Shown: piece by piece, positions 1 to 7,896 of the stretch
Position numbering within the stretch: position 1 is the first letter of the stretch
How the letters are laid out: every line of letters starts with the position of its first letter
DNA from: Mycolicibacter virginiensis
Lineage (GTDB): Bacteria > Actinomycetota > Actinomycetes > Mycobacteriales > Mycobacteriaceae
Assembly (NCBI RefSeq): GCF_022374935.2
Contig: NZ_CP092430.2
Coordinates: 3,968,001 to 4,032,000 of the forward strand
Direction of reading: 5' to 3'
Length of the DNA: 64,000 nt
Notes under the pieces: generated by a model
Told to the model about the DNA's origin: nothing
The model's input: only the letters and a program-made list of their open reading frames with translations
Database searches by the model: none
Program-made: the position numbers and the translations under genes

Positions 1-799
1 AATCCGAGCCGCCGTCGACGTTGACGTTGGCGCCGGTCATGTAGGCGTTGCGACGCGAGGCCAGAAAGGCTGCGACCGCACCCACTTCGTCCGGCAGGCC
101 CGCCCGCGGCAGCTGCGACGAGTGGCCGAAATGCTCGGCAATGGCCTCCATCAGCCGGTATGGGTCCACCCCGTCCGAGTCGTCCACACCGACCGACCGG
201 GCCCAGCCGACCAACGCCTCGGAGGCGACGCTTCCGGGCGAGACCACGTTGACCAGAATCTCCTCGGGCGCCAGCAGCAGGGCCAGATTCTTCGAGATGC
301 TGTTCACCATCGCCTTGGCCGCGGTGTAGGCGACCAGGACTGTGCTTTGGCGCTGCGTCGACTGCGCCGAGAAATTGACGATTCGGGCCCACTGCGCCTT
401 GCGCAGCAACGGCAGCGCCGCCTGCACGGTATGCACCATCCCCATCGCACCCTGGTCGATCGCCCGGCGCCACTGCTCATCGGTGAGATCTTCGAAGGTG
501 CCCTGCACGTCGGGGCCGGCCGCGTTGATCAGGATGTTGAGCTCGCCGCCCCAGCGCCTCCCGAGTTCGGCGAAGGCTTCGCGCACCCGCTGCTCGTCGC
601 AGGCATCGGCGACTATGCCGATCGCCTCCGGACTGCCGCGTCCCCTCAGGTCGTCACACGCGCGGTCCAGGTCGGCAGCCGAGCGCGCCATGACCGCCAC
701 CCGTGCGCCGTCGTCGGCCAGGCAACGCGCGGTCGCCAATCCCATCCCCCGGCCACCACCGACGACGACGGCGCGCGCGTTGCGCAAACCCAGTTCCAC
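1..799 (-). CDS. SDR-family oxidoreductase, 3' end cut by window edge
   Basis: NAD(P)-dependent short-chain dehydrogenase; substrate unknown. Reading leftward from a GTG at 799, the N-terminus has a glycine-rich Rossmann motif (GGGRGMG), the middle has a YTAAK catalytic Tyr/Lys pair, and the last visible residues are NVDGGSD, the usual SDR C-terminal region. About 266 codons are visible, so only the last few residues are missing. An in-frame TAG lies two codons before the GTG, which fixes the start. The gene follows the crotonase stop (816) by 16 bp on the same strand, so the two are probably co-transcribed. Family assignment is firm; the beta-oxidation or ring-oxidation role is inferred from the neighbour. 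Confidence 0.85.
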   Translation of the reverse strand, partial: MELGLRNARAVVVGGGRGMGLATARCLADDGARVAVMARSAADLDRACDDLRGRGSPEAIGIVADACDEQRVREAFAELGRRWGGELNILINAAGPDVQGTFEDLTDEQWRRAIDQGAMGMVHTVQAALPLLRKAQWARIVNFSAQSTQRQSTVLVAYTAAKAMVNSISKNLALLLAPEEILVNVVSPGSVASEALVGWARSVGVDDSDGVDPYRLMEAIAEHFGHSSQLPRAGLPDEVGAVAAFLASRRNAYMTGANVNVDGGSD

Positions 800-815
800 G
801 GCCTAAGCCCCAGCG

Positions 816-1577
816 TCAGGCGCCGGTCCAGTTCGGGGCGCGCTTCTCAGCGAACGCGATGGCGCCCTCTTTGGCGTCGTGGGAGGTGAACACCGGCGCG
901 ATCAGTTCGCCCTGCTTCTGCCAGATCTCATCCTGGCTCCAGCCGGCCGACTTGACCATGATCTCCTTGGTCACCGCGACGGCCAGCGGGCCGTTAGCGG
1001 TGATCCGCTCGGCCAGGGCGATGGCCCCGTCCAGTGCTTCACCCGGCTCGGTGAGCACGTTGACGAAGCCCCACTGGGCGCCCTGCTCGGCGGTGAAACT
1101 CTCACCGGTCAAAGCCAATTCGAGCGCCTTCTGATACGGAATGCGGTGCGGTAACCGCAACAGGCCACCGCCGGCGGCCACCAGGCCCCGCTTGACCTCC
1201 GGGATACCGAATTTCGCGTCCTTGGCGGCCACCACCAGGTCGGTGGCCAACACCAGCTCGGTGCCACCGGCCACCGCGTGTCCTTCGACCGCGGAGATGA
1301 GCGGCTTGCGCGGCGGGCGCTCGGTGAAGCCGAGCCCCCGTCCCGGGACGTACGCCAACTCCCCGGCCGCGAATGCCTTGAGATCCATTCCCGCACAGAA
1401 GTTGCCGCCGGCTCCGGTGAGCACCCCGACCGACAGTTCGGGAGTGTCGTCGAGTTCGTCGCAGGCCGCAGCCAACCCCTCGGCGACCGCCTTGTTGGCC
1501 GCGTTGCGCGCCTCCGGCCGATTGATCGTGATGACAAGAATCCGTCCGCGACGCTCGCGCAGTACCGCTTCTGACAC
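816..1577 (-). CDS. Enoyl-CoA hydratase/isomerase (crotonase) with both catalytic Glu
   Basis: 253-residue crotonase. It carries the N-terminal INRPEARNA motif, the oxyanion-hole segment NFCAGMDLKAF, and both glutamates expected of a true hydratase (in GGTELVLATD and FGIPEVKRG). It ends with the typical FAEKRAPNWTG. It probably hydrates a 2-enoyl-CoA in the cytosol. The start is GTG with an AAGGG ribosome-binding site. The gene leads a two-gene unit with the SDR at 1-799 and is divergent from the TetR gene at 1744, with a palindrome between them, so TetR control is likely. Confidence 0.9.
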   Translation of the reverse strand: MSEAVLRERRGRILVITINRPEARNAANKAVAEGLAAACDELDDTPELSVGVLTGAGGNFCAGMDLKAFAAGELAYVPGRGLGFTERPPRKPLISAVEGHAVAGGTELVLATDLVVAAKDAKFGIPEVKRGLVAAGGGLLRLPHRIPYQKALELALTGESFTAEQGAQWGFVNVLTEPGEALDGAIALAERITANGPLAVAVTKEIMVKSAGWSQDEIWQKQGELIAPVFTSHDAKEGAIAFAEKRAPNWTGA

Positions 1578-1617
1578 GGCTCACCCTTCAGGCGTTGTGA
1601 CAAGGTATATCAAAATG

Positions 1618-1640
1618 CTTACCATAGGCTTTACGGTAAG
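1618..1640. promoter_or_regulatory. Putative TetR operator in divergent promoter
   Basis: A 23-bp inverted repeat with arms CTTACC and GGTAAG and inner partial symmetry (TA..GG / CC..TA) lies 40 bp upstream of the crotonase start and about 100 bp upstream of the divergent TetR start. The position and size fit an autoregulatory TetR site. Binding itself is inferred. Confidence 0.5.
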
Positions 1641-1743
1641 AGAAGCTCATTACCCCGCGCAGGCGAGCGGTACAGGTAGGTTTGACGGCTAGGTTTAGCA
1701 GCGAAGAATCCGGCCGTGTCGACCAGAACTGGAGGTACCCGCA

Positions 1744-2499
1744 GTGGCAAAGCAGCCAGTCGCCGAGAAACGGCAACGGCGCGAACGCGGATCGATCAAC
1801 CCCGATGACATCATCGACGGCGCGTTCGAGCTCGCCGAACAGATCGGCGTCGACAACCTGAGCATGCCGTTGCTCGGTAAACATCTCGGCGTCGGCGTGA
1901 CGAGCATTTACTGGTACTTCCGCAAGAAGGACGACCTCCTCAATGCGATGACCACCCGGGCCCTACGCCAGTACACATTCGCCACCCCGTACGTGGAGGC
2001 CAAGGACTGGCGTCAGACGTTGAGCAATCACGCACACAGCATGCGGTCGACGTTTCTGGGCAACCCGATCTTGTGCGATCTCATCCTGATTCGGGCCGCA
2101 CTGAGCCCGCGAGCCGCGCAGCTCGGCGTCCAGGAAGTGGAGCGGGCGATCGCCAGCCTGGTGGAGGCCGGCTTGTCGCCGCAGGATGCTTTCGACACCT
2201 ATTCGACAGTCTCGGTGCACATCCGCGGGTCGGTGGTGCTGCAGCGGCTCTATGAGAAGAACCGGGCATCGGATGCCGAGGGGCCGTCTGATTTCGAGGA
2301 GGCCCTCGTCATCGACCCGGCCGTGACCCCGCTGCTGGCAGAGACCACCCGCCAGGGCCATCGGGTCGGCGCAGCAGATGACGCCAACTTCGAATACGGG
2401 CTCAACTGCATTCTCGACCACGCCGAGCGGCTGATCGAGAAGAACGCCAAGCCGCCGCGGCGTCGCACCGCGCCGACTTCGTCGCCTAAAACCCGCTAG
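1744..2499 (+). CDS. TetR/AcrR-family transcriptional regulator
   Basis: 251-residue TetR protein. The helix-turn-helix lies at about residues 25-70, with the recognition segment LGKHLGVGVTSIYWYFRKKDDLL. A longer than usual C-terminal ligand domain follows, with a basic, low-complexity tail (KPPRRRTAPTSSPKTR). The start is GTG at 1744. It is divergent from the crotonase/SDR pair across the 1618-1640 palindrome and convergent with the thiolase at 2563. By family it is probably a repressor released by an acyl-CoA or related ligand. The ligand is unknown. Confidence 0.88.
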   Translation: MAKQPVAEKRQRRERGSINPDDIIDGAFELAEQIGVDNLSMPLLGKHLGVGVTSIYWYFRKKDDLLNAMTTRALRQYTFATPYVEAKDWRQTLSNHAHSMRSTFLGNPILCDLILIRAALSPRAAQLGVQEVERAIASLVEAGLSPQDAFDTYSTVSVHIRGSVVLQRLYEKNRASDAEGPSDFEEALVIDPAVTPLLAETTRQGHRVGAADDANFEYGLNCILDHAERLIEKNAKPPRRRTAPTSSPKTR

Positions 2500-2562
2500 A
2501 GGTCCGCTGAGCCTGACGGCGGCGTCCCGCTGCGCCCGGCTCCGCCGCGCTTGCGAACGCCG

Positions 2563-3738
2563 CTAGACCTCGATCACCACCGCGCCGCCCTGGCCGCCAC
2601 CGGCGCACATGGCGGCCACACCGATGCCACCGCCGCGTCGCTTGAGTTCGTAGAGCAGCGTGGTCACCATCCGGGCACCGGATGCGGCGATGGGGTGGCC
2701 GAGGCTGCAGCCGCTGCCGGAGAAGTTCACCAGCTCTTCGTCGATGCCGTATTCCTTGCACGCCGCGATCGGCACCGAGGCGAAGGCCTCGTTGATCTCC
2801 CACAGCGCGACATCGCCGACGGACAGCCCGGCCCGCTCCAGCACCTTGCCGATCACCTTGACGCCGCCGAGCCCGGTATCACGCGGTGCGACACCGACCG
2901 AGCCCCAGGCTTTGACGGTGCCCATCACGGTAAGGCCCTTATCACTCGCGTAGTCCGCGTCGACGAGCGCGACAGCCGCCGCGGCGTCGTTGGTGCCACT
3001 GCTGTTGCCGGCGGTGATCGAGAATCCCTCGATCTCGGGGTGCAGCACCTTCAGGGCCGCCAGCTTCTCCGCGGTGGTTTCGCGGCGTGGGAACTCGTCG
3101 ACCTTGAACTCGGTCACCGACCCGTCGGGCAGTTCGACCTTCAGCGGGATGATCTCGTCGACGAATTTGCCGGCGTCGATCGCGGCGATCGCCCGCTGAT
3201 GCGACCGCGCGGCCCAGGCGTCCATCTCCTCGCGGGTGATGCCCGCCGCCTGCGCGGTGTTCCAGCCGACCGTGATCGACATGTCGCGGGTGGGCGCATC
3301 CGGGGTCTCCGGGTGAGTCGGGGGCATCCAGCGCTCCTCGAACTTCAGCTCGGGGCCGGGGATGCGCCAGTTCGTCAGCGGCGTCATCGACAGCGACTGC
3401 ACACCGCCGGCGATCAGCACCCGCTCCATCCCGGAACCGATCTGCGCGGAGGCGTTGCCGATCGCGGTCAGGCTGCCGGCGCAATGCCGGTTGACCGACT
3501 GGCCGGGCACCGACTCCATGCCGCACGCGGCGGCCGCATAGCGAGCCAGATCGCCGCCACCGTAGTGGGATTCAGCGAAGATGATGTCGTCGATCTCGGT
3601 CGGCTCGATGCCGGCCCGGCGCACCACCTCGGGCAGCACCGTGGTGATCAGCGCCTCCGGGGGAGTGTTGACCAGAGTTCCTTTGAACGAACGTCCGATG
3701 GCCGTACGAACGGCGCCGACGATGACAGGTGTAGGCAT
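2563..3738 (-). CDS. Acetyl-CoA C-acyltransferase (thiolase, FadA type)
   Basis: 391-residue thiolase, the family's usual length. The nucleophilic cysteine is C86 in NRHCAGS. The NEAF motif is at 316-319, the general-base histidine at H348 (GHPIAASGAR) and the second cysteine at C378 (CAGGGQGG). It cleaves 3-ketoacyl-CoA with CoA, the last step of beta-oxidation. The ATG start at 3738 lies next to an operator-like inverted repeat (3748-3774). The crotonase at 3804 and the thioesterase at 4688 lie upstream on the same strand with a 65-bp gap, so the gene may have its own promoter. Confidence 0.93.
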   Translation of the reverse strand: MPTPVIVGAVRTAIGRSFKGTLVNTPPEALITTVLPEVVRRAGIEPTEIDDIIFAESHYGGGDLARYAAAACGMESVPGQSVNRHCAGSLTAIGNASAQIGSGMERVLIAGGVQSLSMTPLTNWRIPGPELKFEERWMPPTHPETPDAPTRDMSITVGWNTAQAAGITREEMDAWAARSHQRAIAAIDAGKFVDEIIPLKVELPDGSVTEFKVDEFPRRETTAEKLAALKVLHPEIEGFSITAGNSSGTNDAAAAVALVDADYASDKGLTVMGTVKAWGSVGVAPRDTGLGGVKVIGKVLERAGLSVGDVALWEINEAFASVPIAACKEYGIDEELVNFSGSGCSLGHPIAASGARMVTTLLYELKRRGGGIGVAAMCAGGGQGGAVVIEV

Positions 3739-3747
3739 TTTTCCGAC

Positions 3748-3774
3748 CTTACATTATTCGCTGTTTTTGTAAAG
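3748..3774. promoter_or_regulatory. Possible operator upstream of thiolase
   Basis: An AT-rich inverted repeat with outer arms CTTACA and TGTAAAG lies 10-36 bp before the thiolase ATG. Its inner 20 bases (3755-3774) match the motif at 25549-25568 at about 15 of 20 positions. It may be a degenerate member of that operator family. This is weak evidence taken alone. Confidence 0.35.
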
Positions 3775-3803
3775 ACACGCGCCTGGTTCACACACGCCGA
3801 TTC

Positions 3804-4691
3804 TCACGGCTCCGGGACGTGGAAGTGCTCGTCACGCAGCCGGAACGCCTCCTTGGTTCCGTGCTGCGCCCGGGTCTTGACGAAGTTGAACTCCCCCGGC
3901 GCGAACTGCAGGTTGGTGCCATAGGCGTGAAACAGATAGCTGGCCACCTCTTCACCCTGATACGCCTGGCTCTGTTCGACGAGCCGAAACGCCTCCTTGG
4001 CGATGACGACTCCGTCGGCGGGCATCTTGGCGGCCTTGCACGCCCAGTACCGGGCCCGCGCGGTCACCGCCGCCGGATCGCAGGTCTCGGTGAACACACC
4101 CAGATGTTCGACCGCAGCGGCCTCGATGATGTCTCCGGTCAACAACAGCCGCCGCGCCAGCACGGGCCCGAGGCGATGAAAGAACATGTGCAGGCTGCCC
4201 AGCGCCGGGCCCAGAAACCGCGTCGCGGGCATGCCGATCTTGGTGTCACGCGCGATCACCGAGATGTCGGTCATCAGCGCCATCTCGAAACCGCCGCCGA
4301 GCGCATACCCGCTGATCTCACCCACGGTGACCTTCGGGAAGCCCATCAGATTGTGGTAGAAGCCGAAAGATTTGCGGTCCACGGTAAGTCGGCGCCGTTG
4401 GCTGGGCCGGCCCTTGGCCGGCGGCTGCGCGGTCTCCCCGCGCTCGCCGTACCAGCCGTAGGCGTTGTTCATGTCCGCGCCGGTGCTGAACACTCCTTCG
4501 GCGCCCCGCAGCAGCACCACCACCAGATCGTCGTCCTCGGCGACCCGCTCCAGGCAACGGGCGACCGCGTCGCGCATCGCGGCATCGTAGGAATTGCGCC
4601 GGCCCGGGTTGTTCAGCGTGATGGTCGCGATGCGCCCGTCGGGATCGACATCGAAGAGCACGCGATCGTCGGCGGTCTGGGCTGCGCTCAT
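3804..4691 (-). CDS. Crotonase-family protein lacking the second catalytic Glu
   Basis: 295-residue enoyl-CoA hydratase/isomerase homologue. The oxyanion-hole segment (FSTGADMNNAY) and the first glutamate (GGGFEMALMTD) are present. The usual FGxPE glutamate is replaced (IGMPATRF), so simple hydration is doubtful and isomerase or C-C bond chemistry is possible. There is an insert around residues 80-110 relative to short crotonases. The start ATG overlaps the stop of the upstream thioesterase gene (ATGA at 4688-4691), implying translational coupling. Confidence 0.85.
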   Translation of the reverse strand: MSAAQTADDRVLFDVDPDGRIATITLNNPGRRNSYDAAMRDAVARCLERVAEDDDLVVVLLRGAEGVFSTGADMNNAYGWYGERGETAQPPAKGRPSQRRRLTVDRKSFGFYHNLMGFPKVTVGEISGYALGGGFEMALMTDISVIARDTKIGMPATRFLGPALGSLHMFFHRLGPVLARRLLLTGDIIEAAAVEHLGVFTETCDPAAVTARARYWACKAAKMPADGVVIAKEAFRLVEQSQAYQGEEVASYLFHAYGTNLQFAPGEFNFVKTRAQHGTKEAFRLRDEHFHVPEP

Positions 4692-5380
4692 CGGTGGGAC
4701 CCCTCATCTTGTCTGCGGCCGAATCGAATGGCACTCAATTTGTTCGGCGGCGCCGCCGCCGTGGTGACCTCGCCGGTACACAGCAGCTCGCCGCGGTGGA
4801 GAAGCCGCGCGGTGGAAGCGATACCCCGCTCCACCTCGGTTCGCACGATGTCGAAGTCCAGCTCGGTGAGGATCGGCGTCGGACGCCGGTAAGTGACCAG
4901 CAGTGATCGGGTACGCCCGGCCGAGCCCGCCGCGCAGCTCTGGTGCTGAGTCACGCAGTCGAAGAACACCCCGAGGAAGCCGCCGTGCACCAACCCTGGG
5001 GGACCTTCGTAGGGCAGCGGGAAGGTGACTGTGCCCGAGGCGGTCTCGCCATCGAGGTGGTCGAACCGGTACTCCGGAAAGCAGGGGTTGAACGATCCGA
5101 CGTTGAACGCGTGCGCCAGGTAGACCCGACCGTCCGAGCCGTCAGCCGATTCCAGGCGGGGCATGGCCTCCACCGAGGCGACAGCAGCCAGTTGCCGCTC
5201 CCAGTCGGCGAACTGCGTCAGCATGTCGTCCACCAGCGGATGGGGGTGCTCCAAGGCGAGCAGCAGCCCGGTCAGGCGGCGCATCACACCGGCCACCGCA
5301 ACGGTCTGCCCCAGCGGCAGCTCGCCGAAACGGGCGGTATCTCCGGCCGCAACCACAGAGTCCCTCGAACCGTCCGCCAT
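4688..5380 (-). CDS. PaaI-type hotdog-fold thioesterase
   Basis: 230-residue protein. The C-terminal half (about 95-215) has the hotdog signature PPGLVHGGFLGVFFDCV followed by LLVTYRRPTPI, as in PaaI/YdiI-type acyl-CoA thioesterases. The N-terminal 90 residues are an additional helical region without a recognised motif. It probably hydrolyses an acyl-CoA to recycle CoA or release a dead-end intermediate. It is the first gene of a minus-strand pair with the crotonase at 3804 (4-bp overlap) and is divergent from the crotonase at 5461, with an inverted repeat between them. Confidence 0.75.
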   Translation of the reverse strand: MADGSRDSVVAAGDTARFGELPLGQTVAVAGVMRRLTGLLLALEHPHPLVDDMLTQFADWERQLAAVASVEAMPRLESADGSDGRVYLAHAFNVGSFNPCFPEYRFDHLDGETASGTVTFPLPYEGPPGLVHGGFLGVFFDCVTQHQSCAAGSAGRTRSLLVTYRRPTPILTELDFDIVRTEVERGIASTARLLHRGELLCTGEVTTAAAPPNKLSAIRFGRRQDEGSHR

Positions 5381-5401
5381 AGGCCTTTCTCCGCCGAATC
5401 G

Positions 5402-5441
5402 CGCTAATCGTATAGCCTACTGTAGCTATCACGATATAGCG
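5402..5441. promoter_or_regulatory. Complex inverted repeat in divergent promoter
   Basis: The 80-bp gap between divergent genes contains a near-palindromic core at 5412-5429 (ATAGCcTAC / GTAGCTAT) flanked by further inverted arms (CGCTAATCGT and ACGATATAGCG). This AT-rich symmetric block in a GC-rich gap is a good candidate repressor site for both transcription units. The cognate regulator is not adjacent. Confidence 0.45.
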
Positions 5442-5460
5442 TTGAAAGGTGGACACCACC

Positions 5461-6288
5461 GTGGCCGACTCCCCCGAATCCGGGTCCGGCTCCGCCCCCG
5501 ATGGCGCAGTCACGGCGCAGCGTGACGGCACGCTGCTACGCCTGACCCTGGCGCGCCCGGATCGCCGGAACAGCCTGAGCTCGTCGATGACCGATGCACT
5601 GGTCACGGCCCTGACCGAGGCGGCGAGCGACGACACGTTGCGGGCCATCCATATCCGGGGCGCAGGCGATGATTTCTGCGCCGGCGCCGACTGGGTGGCC
5701 ACCAATACCGGCGGCCAACGACCCCGCACCGGCGATCTGGTGCGCCGCGTACCGCACGCCGCGCACCGGGCGATCGAACTGCTGCAGACGATCCAATTGC
5801 CGGTCGTGTGCAGCGTCCGGGGTTGGGCGGTGGGCCTGGGCTGCAACCTGGCGCTGGCCGCCGACTTCACGGTGGCCGCCACCGACGCGGTGTTCTGGGA
5901 ACCGTTCGTGGCGCGCGGCTTCAGCCCCGACTCGGGATCGACCTGGCTGCTGCCACGGCTGGTGGGACTGGCTCGGGCCAGGCGCATGTTGCTGCTGGGC
6001 GAACAGGTCAGCGGTGCATCCGCGCAGGATTGGGGACTGATCCACCAGGCCGTGGCACCGGCGGACCTGGACTCGGCCACCGAAGAGCTGCTGGCCGCCT
6101 TGGCGCAGGGACCCACGGTGGCGATCGGCCTGACCAAACAGGCGCTGCATCACGCACAGCACGCGACGTTGCCGCAAGCCCTGACCCAGGAGCTGTTCAA
6201 CCTTGAACTCAGCTGCCGGACAGGAGATTTCAAAGAAGGCCTAGCCGCGTTCGCGCAGCGGCGACCGCCCGGCTTCACCGGCCGCTGA
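5461..6288 (+). CDS. PaaG-like enoyl-CoA isomerase (crotonase family)
   Basis: 275-residue crotonase. Instead of the hydratase glutamates it has GLGCNLALAAD and FVARGFSPDSGSTWLLPRLVG, the pattern of PaaG-type isomerases, and it ends FAQRRPPGFTGR as PaaG does. It probably isomerises a double bond or an epoxide/oxepin CoA intermediate. GTG 5461 is preferred because AAAGGTGG sits 8 bp upstream. The in-frame GTG at 5449 would lie inside that ribosome-binding site. It is the first gene of the plus-strand ligase/crotonase operon, with 16 bp to the next gene. Confidence 0.85.
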   Translation: MADSPESGSGSAPDGAVTAQRDGTLLRLTLARPDRRNSLSSSMTDALVTALTEAASDDTLRAIHIRGAGDDFCAGADWVATNTGGQRPRTGDLVRRVPHAAHRAIELLQTIQLPVVCSVRGWAVGLGCNLALAADFTVAATDAVFWEPFVARGFSPDSGSTWLLPRLVGLARARRMLLLGEQVSGASAQDWGLIHQAVAPADLDSATEELLAALAQGPTVAIGLTKQALHHAQHATLPQALTQELFNLELSCRTGDFKEGLAAFAQRRPPGFTGR

Positions 6289-6304
6289 CAAGGAAGAGAC
6301 GGCA

Positions 6305-7111
6305 ATGCCGACATTCGACACCATCGACTACGACGTGCGCGGACACACCGCCACGATCACGCTGAACCGCCCCGAGGCGCTCAACGCGCTGAGCCCGCAC
6401 ATGGTCACCGAACTGCGGACCGCCTATGCCGAGGCCGAGAGCGACGAGGCGGTGTGGGTGGTCATCGTCACCGGCACCGGGCGGGCGTTCTGCACCGGCG
6501 CCGACGTGAAGGAGATCCCCGGCGACGGCAAGGTGATCAACGAACGGCCCTATCTGTCGACCTACGAGCAGTGGGAGGCTCCGCAGGAGGGCACTCCCCC
6601 ATTCCGGACGATGGCCAAACCGGTGCTGGCGGCGATCAACGGGATCTGTTGCGGCGCAGGACTGGACTGGGTGACCACCTGCGACATCGTGATCGCCTCG
6701 GACCGCGCGACGTTCTTCGACCCGCACGTCTCGATCGGCCTGGTCGCCGGTCGCGAAGTGGTGCGGTTGGCCCGCGTGCTGCCGCGCTCCGTCGCGCTCC
6801 GGATGGCCATGATGGGCAAGCACGAGCGCATGGACGCCCAACGCGCCTACGACCTCGGCATGATCAGCGAGGTCGTGGAGCACGACCGGCTGCTGGCCCG
6901 CGCCCACGAGATCGCCGACATCTTGAACTCGAACGCTCCGCTGGCGGTACGCGGAACGCGGCTGGCGATCCTCAAGGGCCTGGATCTGCCGCTGCACGAG
7001 GCGGAGATGCTCGCGGAGTCGTTCCGGGAACGCAACCTGCACACCCAGGACTCCCTGGAGGGGCCGCGGGCCTTCGTCGAGAAGCGCGCACCGGAATGGC
7101 AGTGCCGATGA
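6305..7111 (+). CDS. Crotonase-family protein, non-canonical active site
   Basis: 268 residues, ATG start after GGAAGAG. It has ITLNRPEALNAL, the oxyanion-hole segment FCTGADVKEI and FVEKRAPEW at the C-terminus. The hydratase glutamates are absent: the first site reads GAGLDWVTTCD and the second FFDPHVSIGL. It resembles the next gene (7108) in the FFDxHVSxGL motif, so the two may be diverged duplicates or subunits acting together. The stop overlaps the next ATG by 4 bp. Confidence 0.85.
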   Translation: MPTFDTIDYDVRGHTATITLNRPEALNALSPHMVTELRTAYAEAESDEAVWVVIVTGTGRAFCTGADVKEIPGDGKVINERPYLSTYEQWEAPQEGTPPFRTMAKPVLAAINGICCGAGLDWVTTCDIVIASDRATFFDPHVSIGLVAGREVVRLARVLPRSVALRMAMMGKHERMDAQRAYDLGMISEVVEHDRLLARAHEIADILNSNAPLAVRGTRLAILKGLDLPLHEAEMLAESFRERNLHTQDSLEGPRAFVEKRAPEWQCR

Positions 7112-7896
7112 GCGGCGAATTCACCACGGTCCTGCTCGACTTCGACCGCACCGCACGCGTCGCGACCATCACGTTGAATCGGCCGGAACGCCTCAACGCG
7201 TTCGACCGCACCATGTGCGAGGAGATGGCCGCAGCATGGCGGATCGTCAAACTCGATACTGAGGTCAACGCCGTCGTGCTGCGCGCCGCCGGCGACCGGG
7301 CATTCAGCGCCGGACTGGACATCAAGTCCTCCTACGGCCAACCCGACAACGTCTGGAACCACGAAGATCCCGGCGAATTGCTGAGCCCCAAGTGGCAGAA
7401 GATGTTCAAACCGGTCATCTGTGCCGTGCAGGGCATGTGCACCGCGGGTGCGTTCTACTTCCTCAACGAGGCCGACGTGGTGATCTGCTCGGACGACGCC
7501 ACGTTCTTCGACTCCCACGTCTCCGCCGGACTGGTCTGCGCACTCGAGCCGATCGGGCTGATGCGCCGAATCGGGTTGGGCGAAACCCTGCGGATCGCCC
7601 TGATGGGCAACGATGAGCGGGTCAGTGCCGACACCGCGTTGCGCATCGGCCTGGTGACCGAAATCGTGTCGCGCGAACACCTCTGGACGCGAGCGCACGA
7701 GATCGCCGCCACGATTGCGGCCAAGCCGCCGTCGGCCACCCAGGGCACGGTGAAGGCGATCTGGGAATCCCTGGACAAGCCCTACCGTGCCGCGCTGGAC
7801 CAGGGCCTGATCTACACCAGGCTGGGCAACCCGCTGGGCAAGGCCGAACTCGACGCGCAAACGCCGCTCCCCGCCGCACCGCCGCGGATCCGCTGA
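7108..7896 (+). CDS. Crotonase-family protein, paralogue of preceding gene
   Basis: 262 residues from ATG 7108, which overlaps the previous stop as ATGA. An in-frame ATG at 7096 is also possible. It has ITLNRPERLNAF and FSAGLDIKSSYG, but neither catalytic glutamate: the sites read TAGAFYFLNEAD and FFDSHVSAGL. The Asp-x-His-Val-Ser motif shared with the upstream gene marks a separate subfamily. The C-terminus lacks the usual FxxKRxPxF tail and is Pro-rich. Its TGA overlaps the ATG of the following ligase by 1 bp. Confidence 0.82.
   Translation: MSGEFTTVLLDFDRTARVATITLNRPERLNAFDRTMCEEMAAAWRIVKLDTEVNAVVLRAAGDRAFSAGLDIKSSYGQPDNVWNHEDPGELLSPKWQKMFKPVICAVQGMCTAGAFYFLNEADVVICSDDATFFDSHVSAGLVCALEPIGLMRRIGLGETLRIALMGNDERVSADTALRIGLVTEIVSREHLWTRAHEIAATIAAKPPSATQGTVKAIWESLDKPYRAALDQGLIYTRLGNPLGKAELDAQTPLPAAPPRIR

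Noticed and set aside
2500..2562. Rho-independent terminator between the convergent TetR and thiolase genes
   Set aside because: There are weak GCGGCGT/ACGCCGC arms with a long loop and no T-run. It is not better than chance in this GC-rich sequence.
2551..3924. Long open frame on the plus strand opposite the thiolase
   Set aside because: Its translation is rich in Arg, Gly, His and Asp without family motifs, and it lies over a gene with all thiolase motifs. Such frames are common in GC-rich DNA; the same holds for many long antisense frames across the window.
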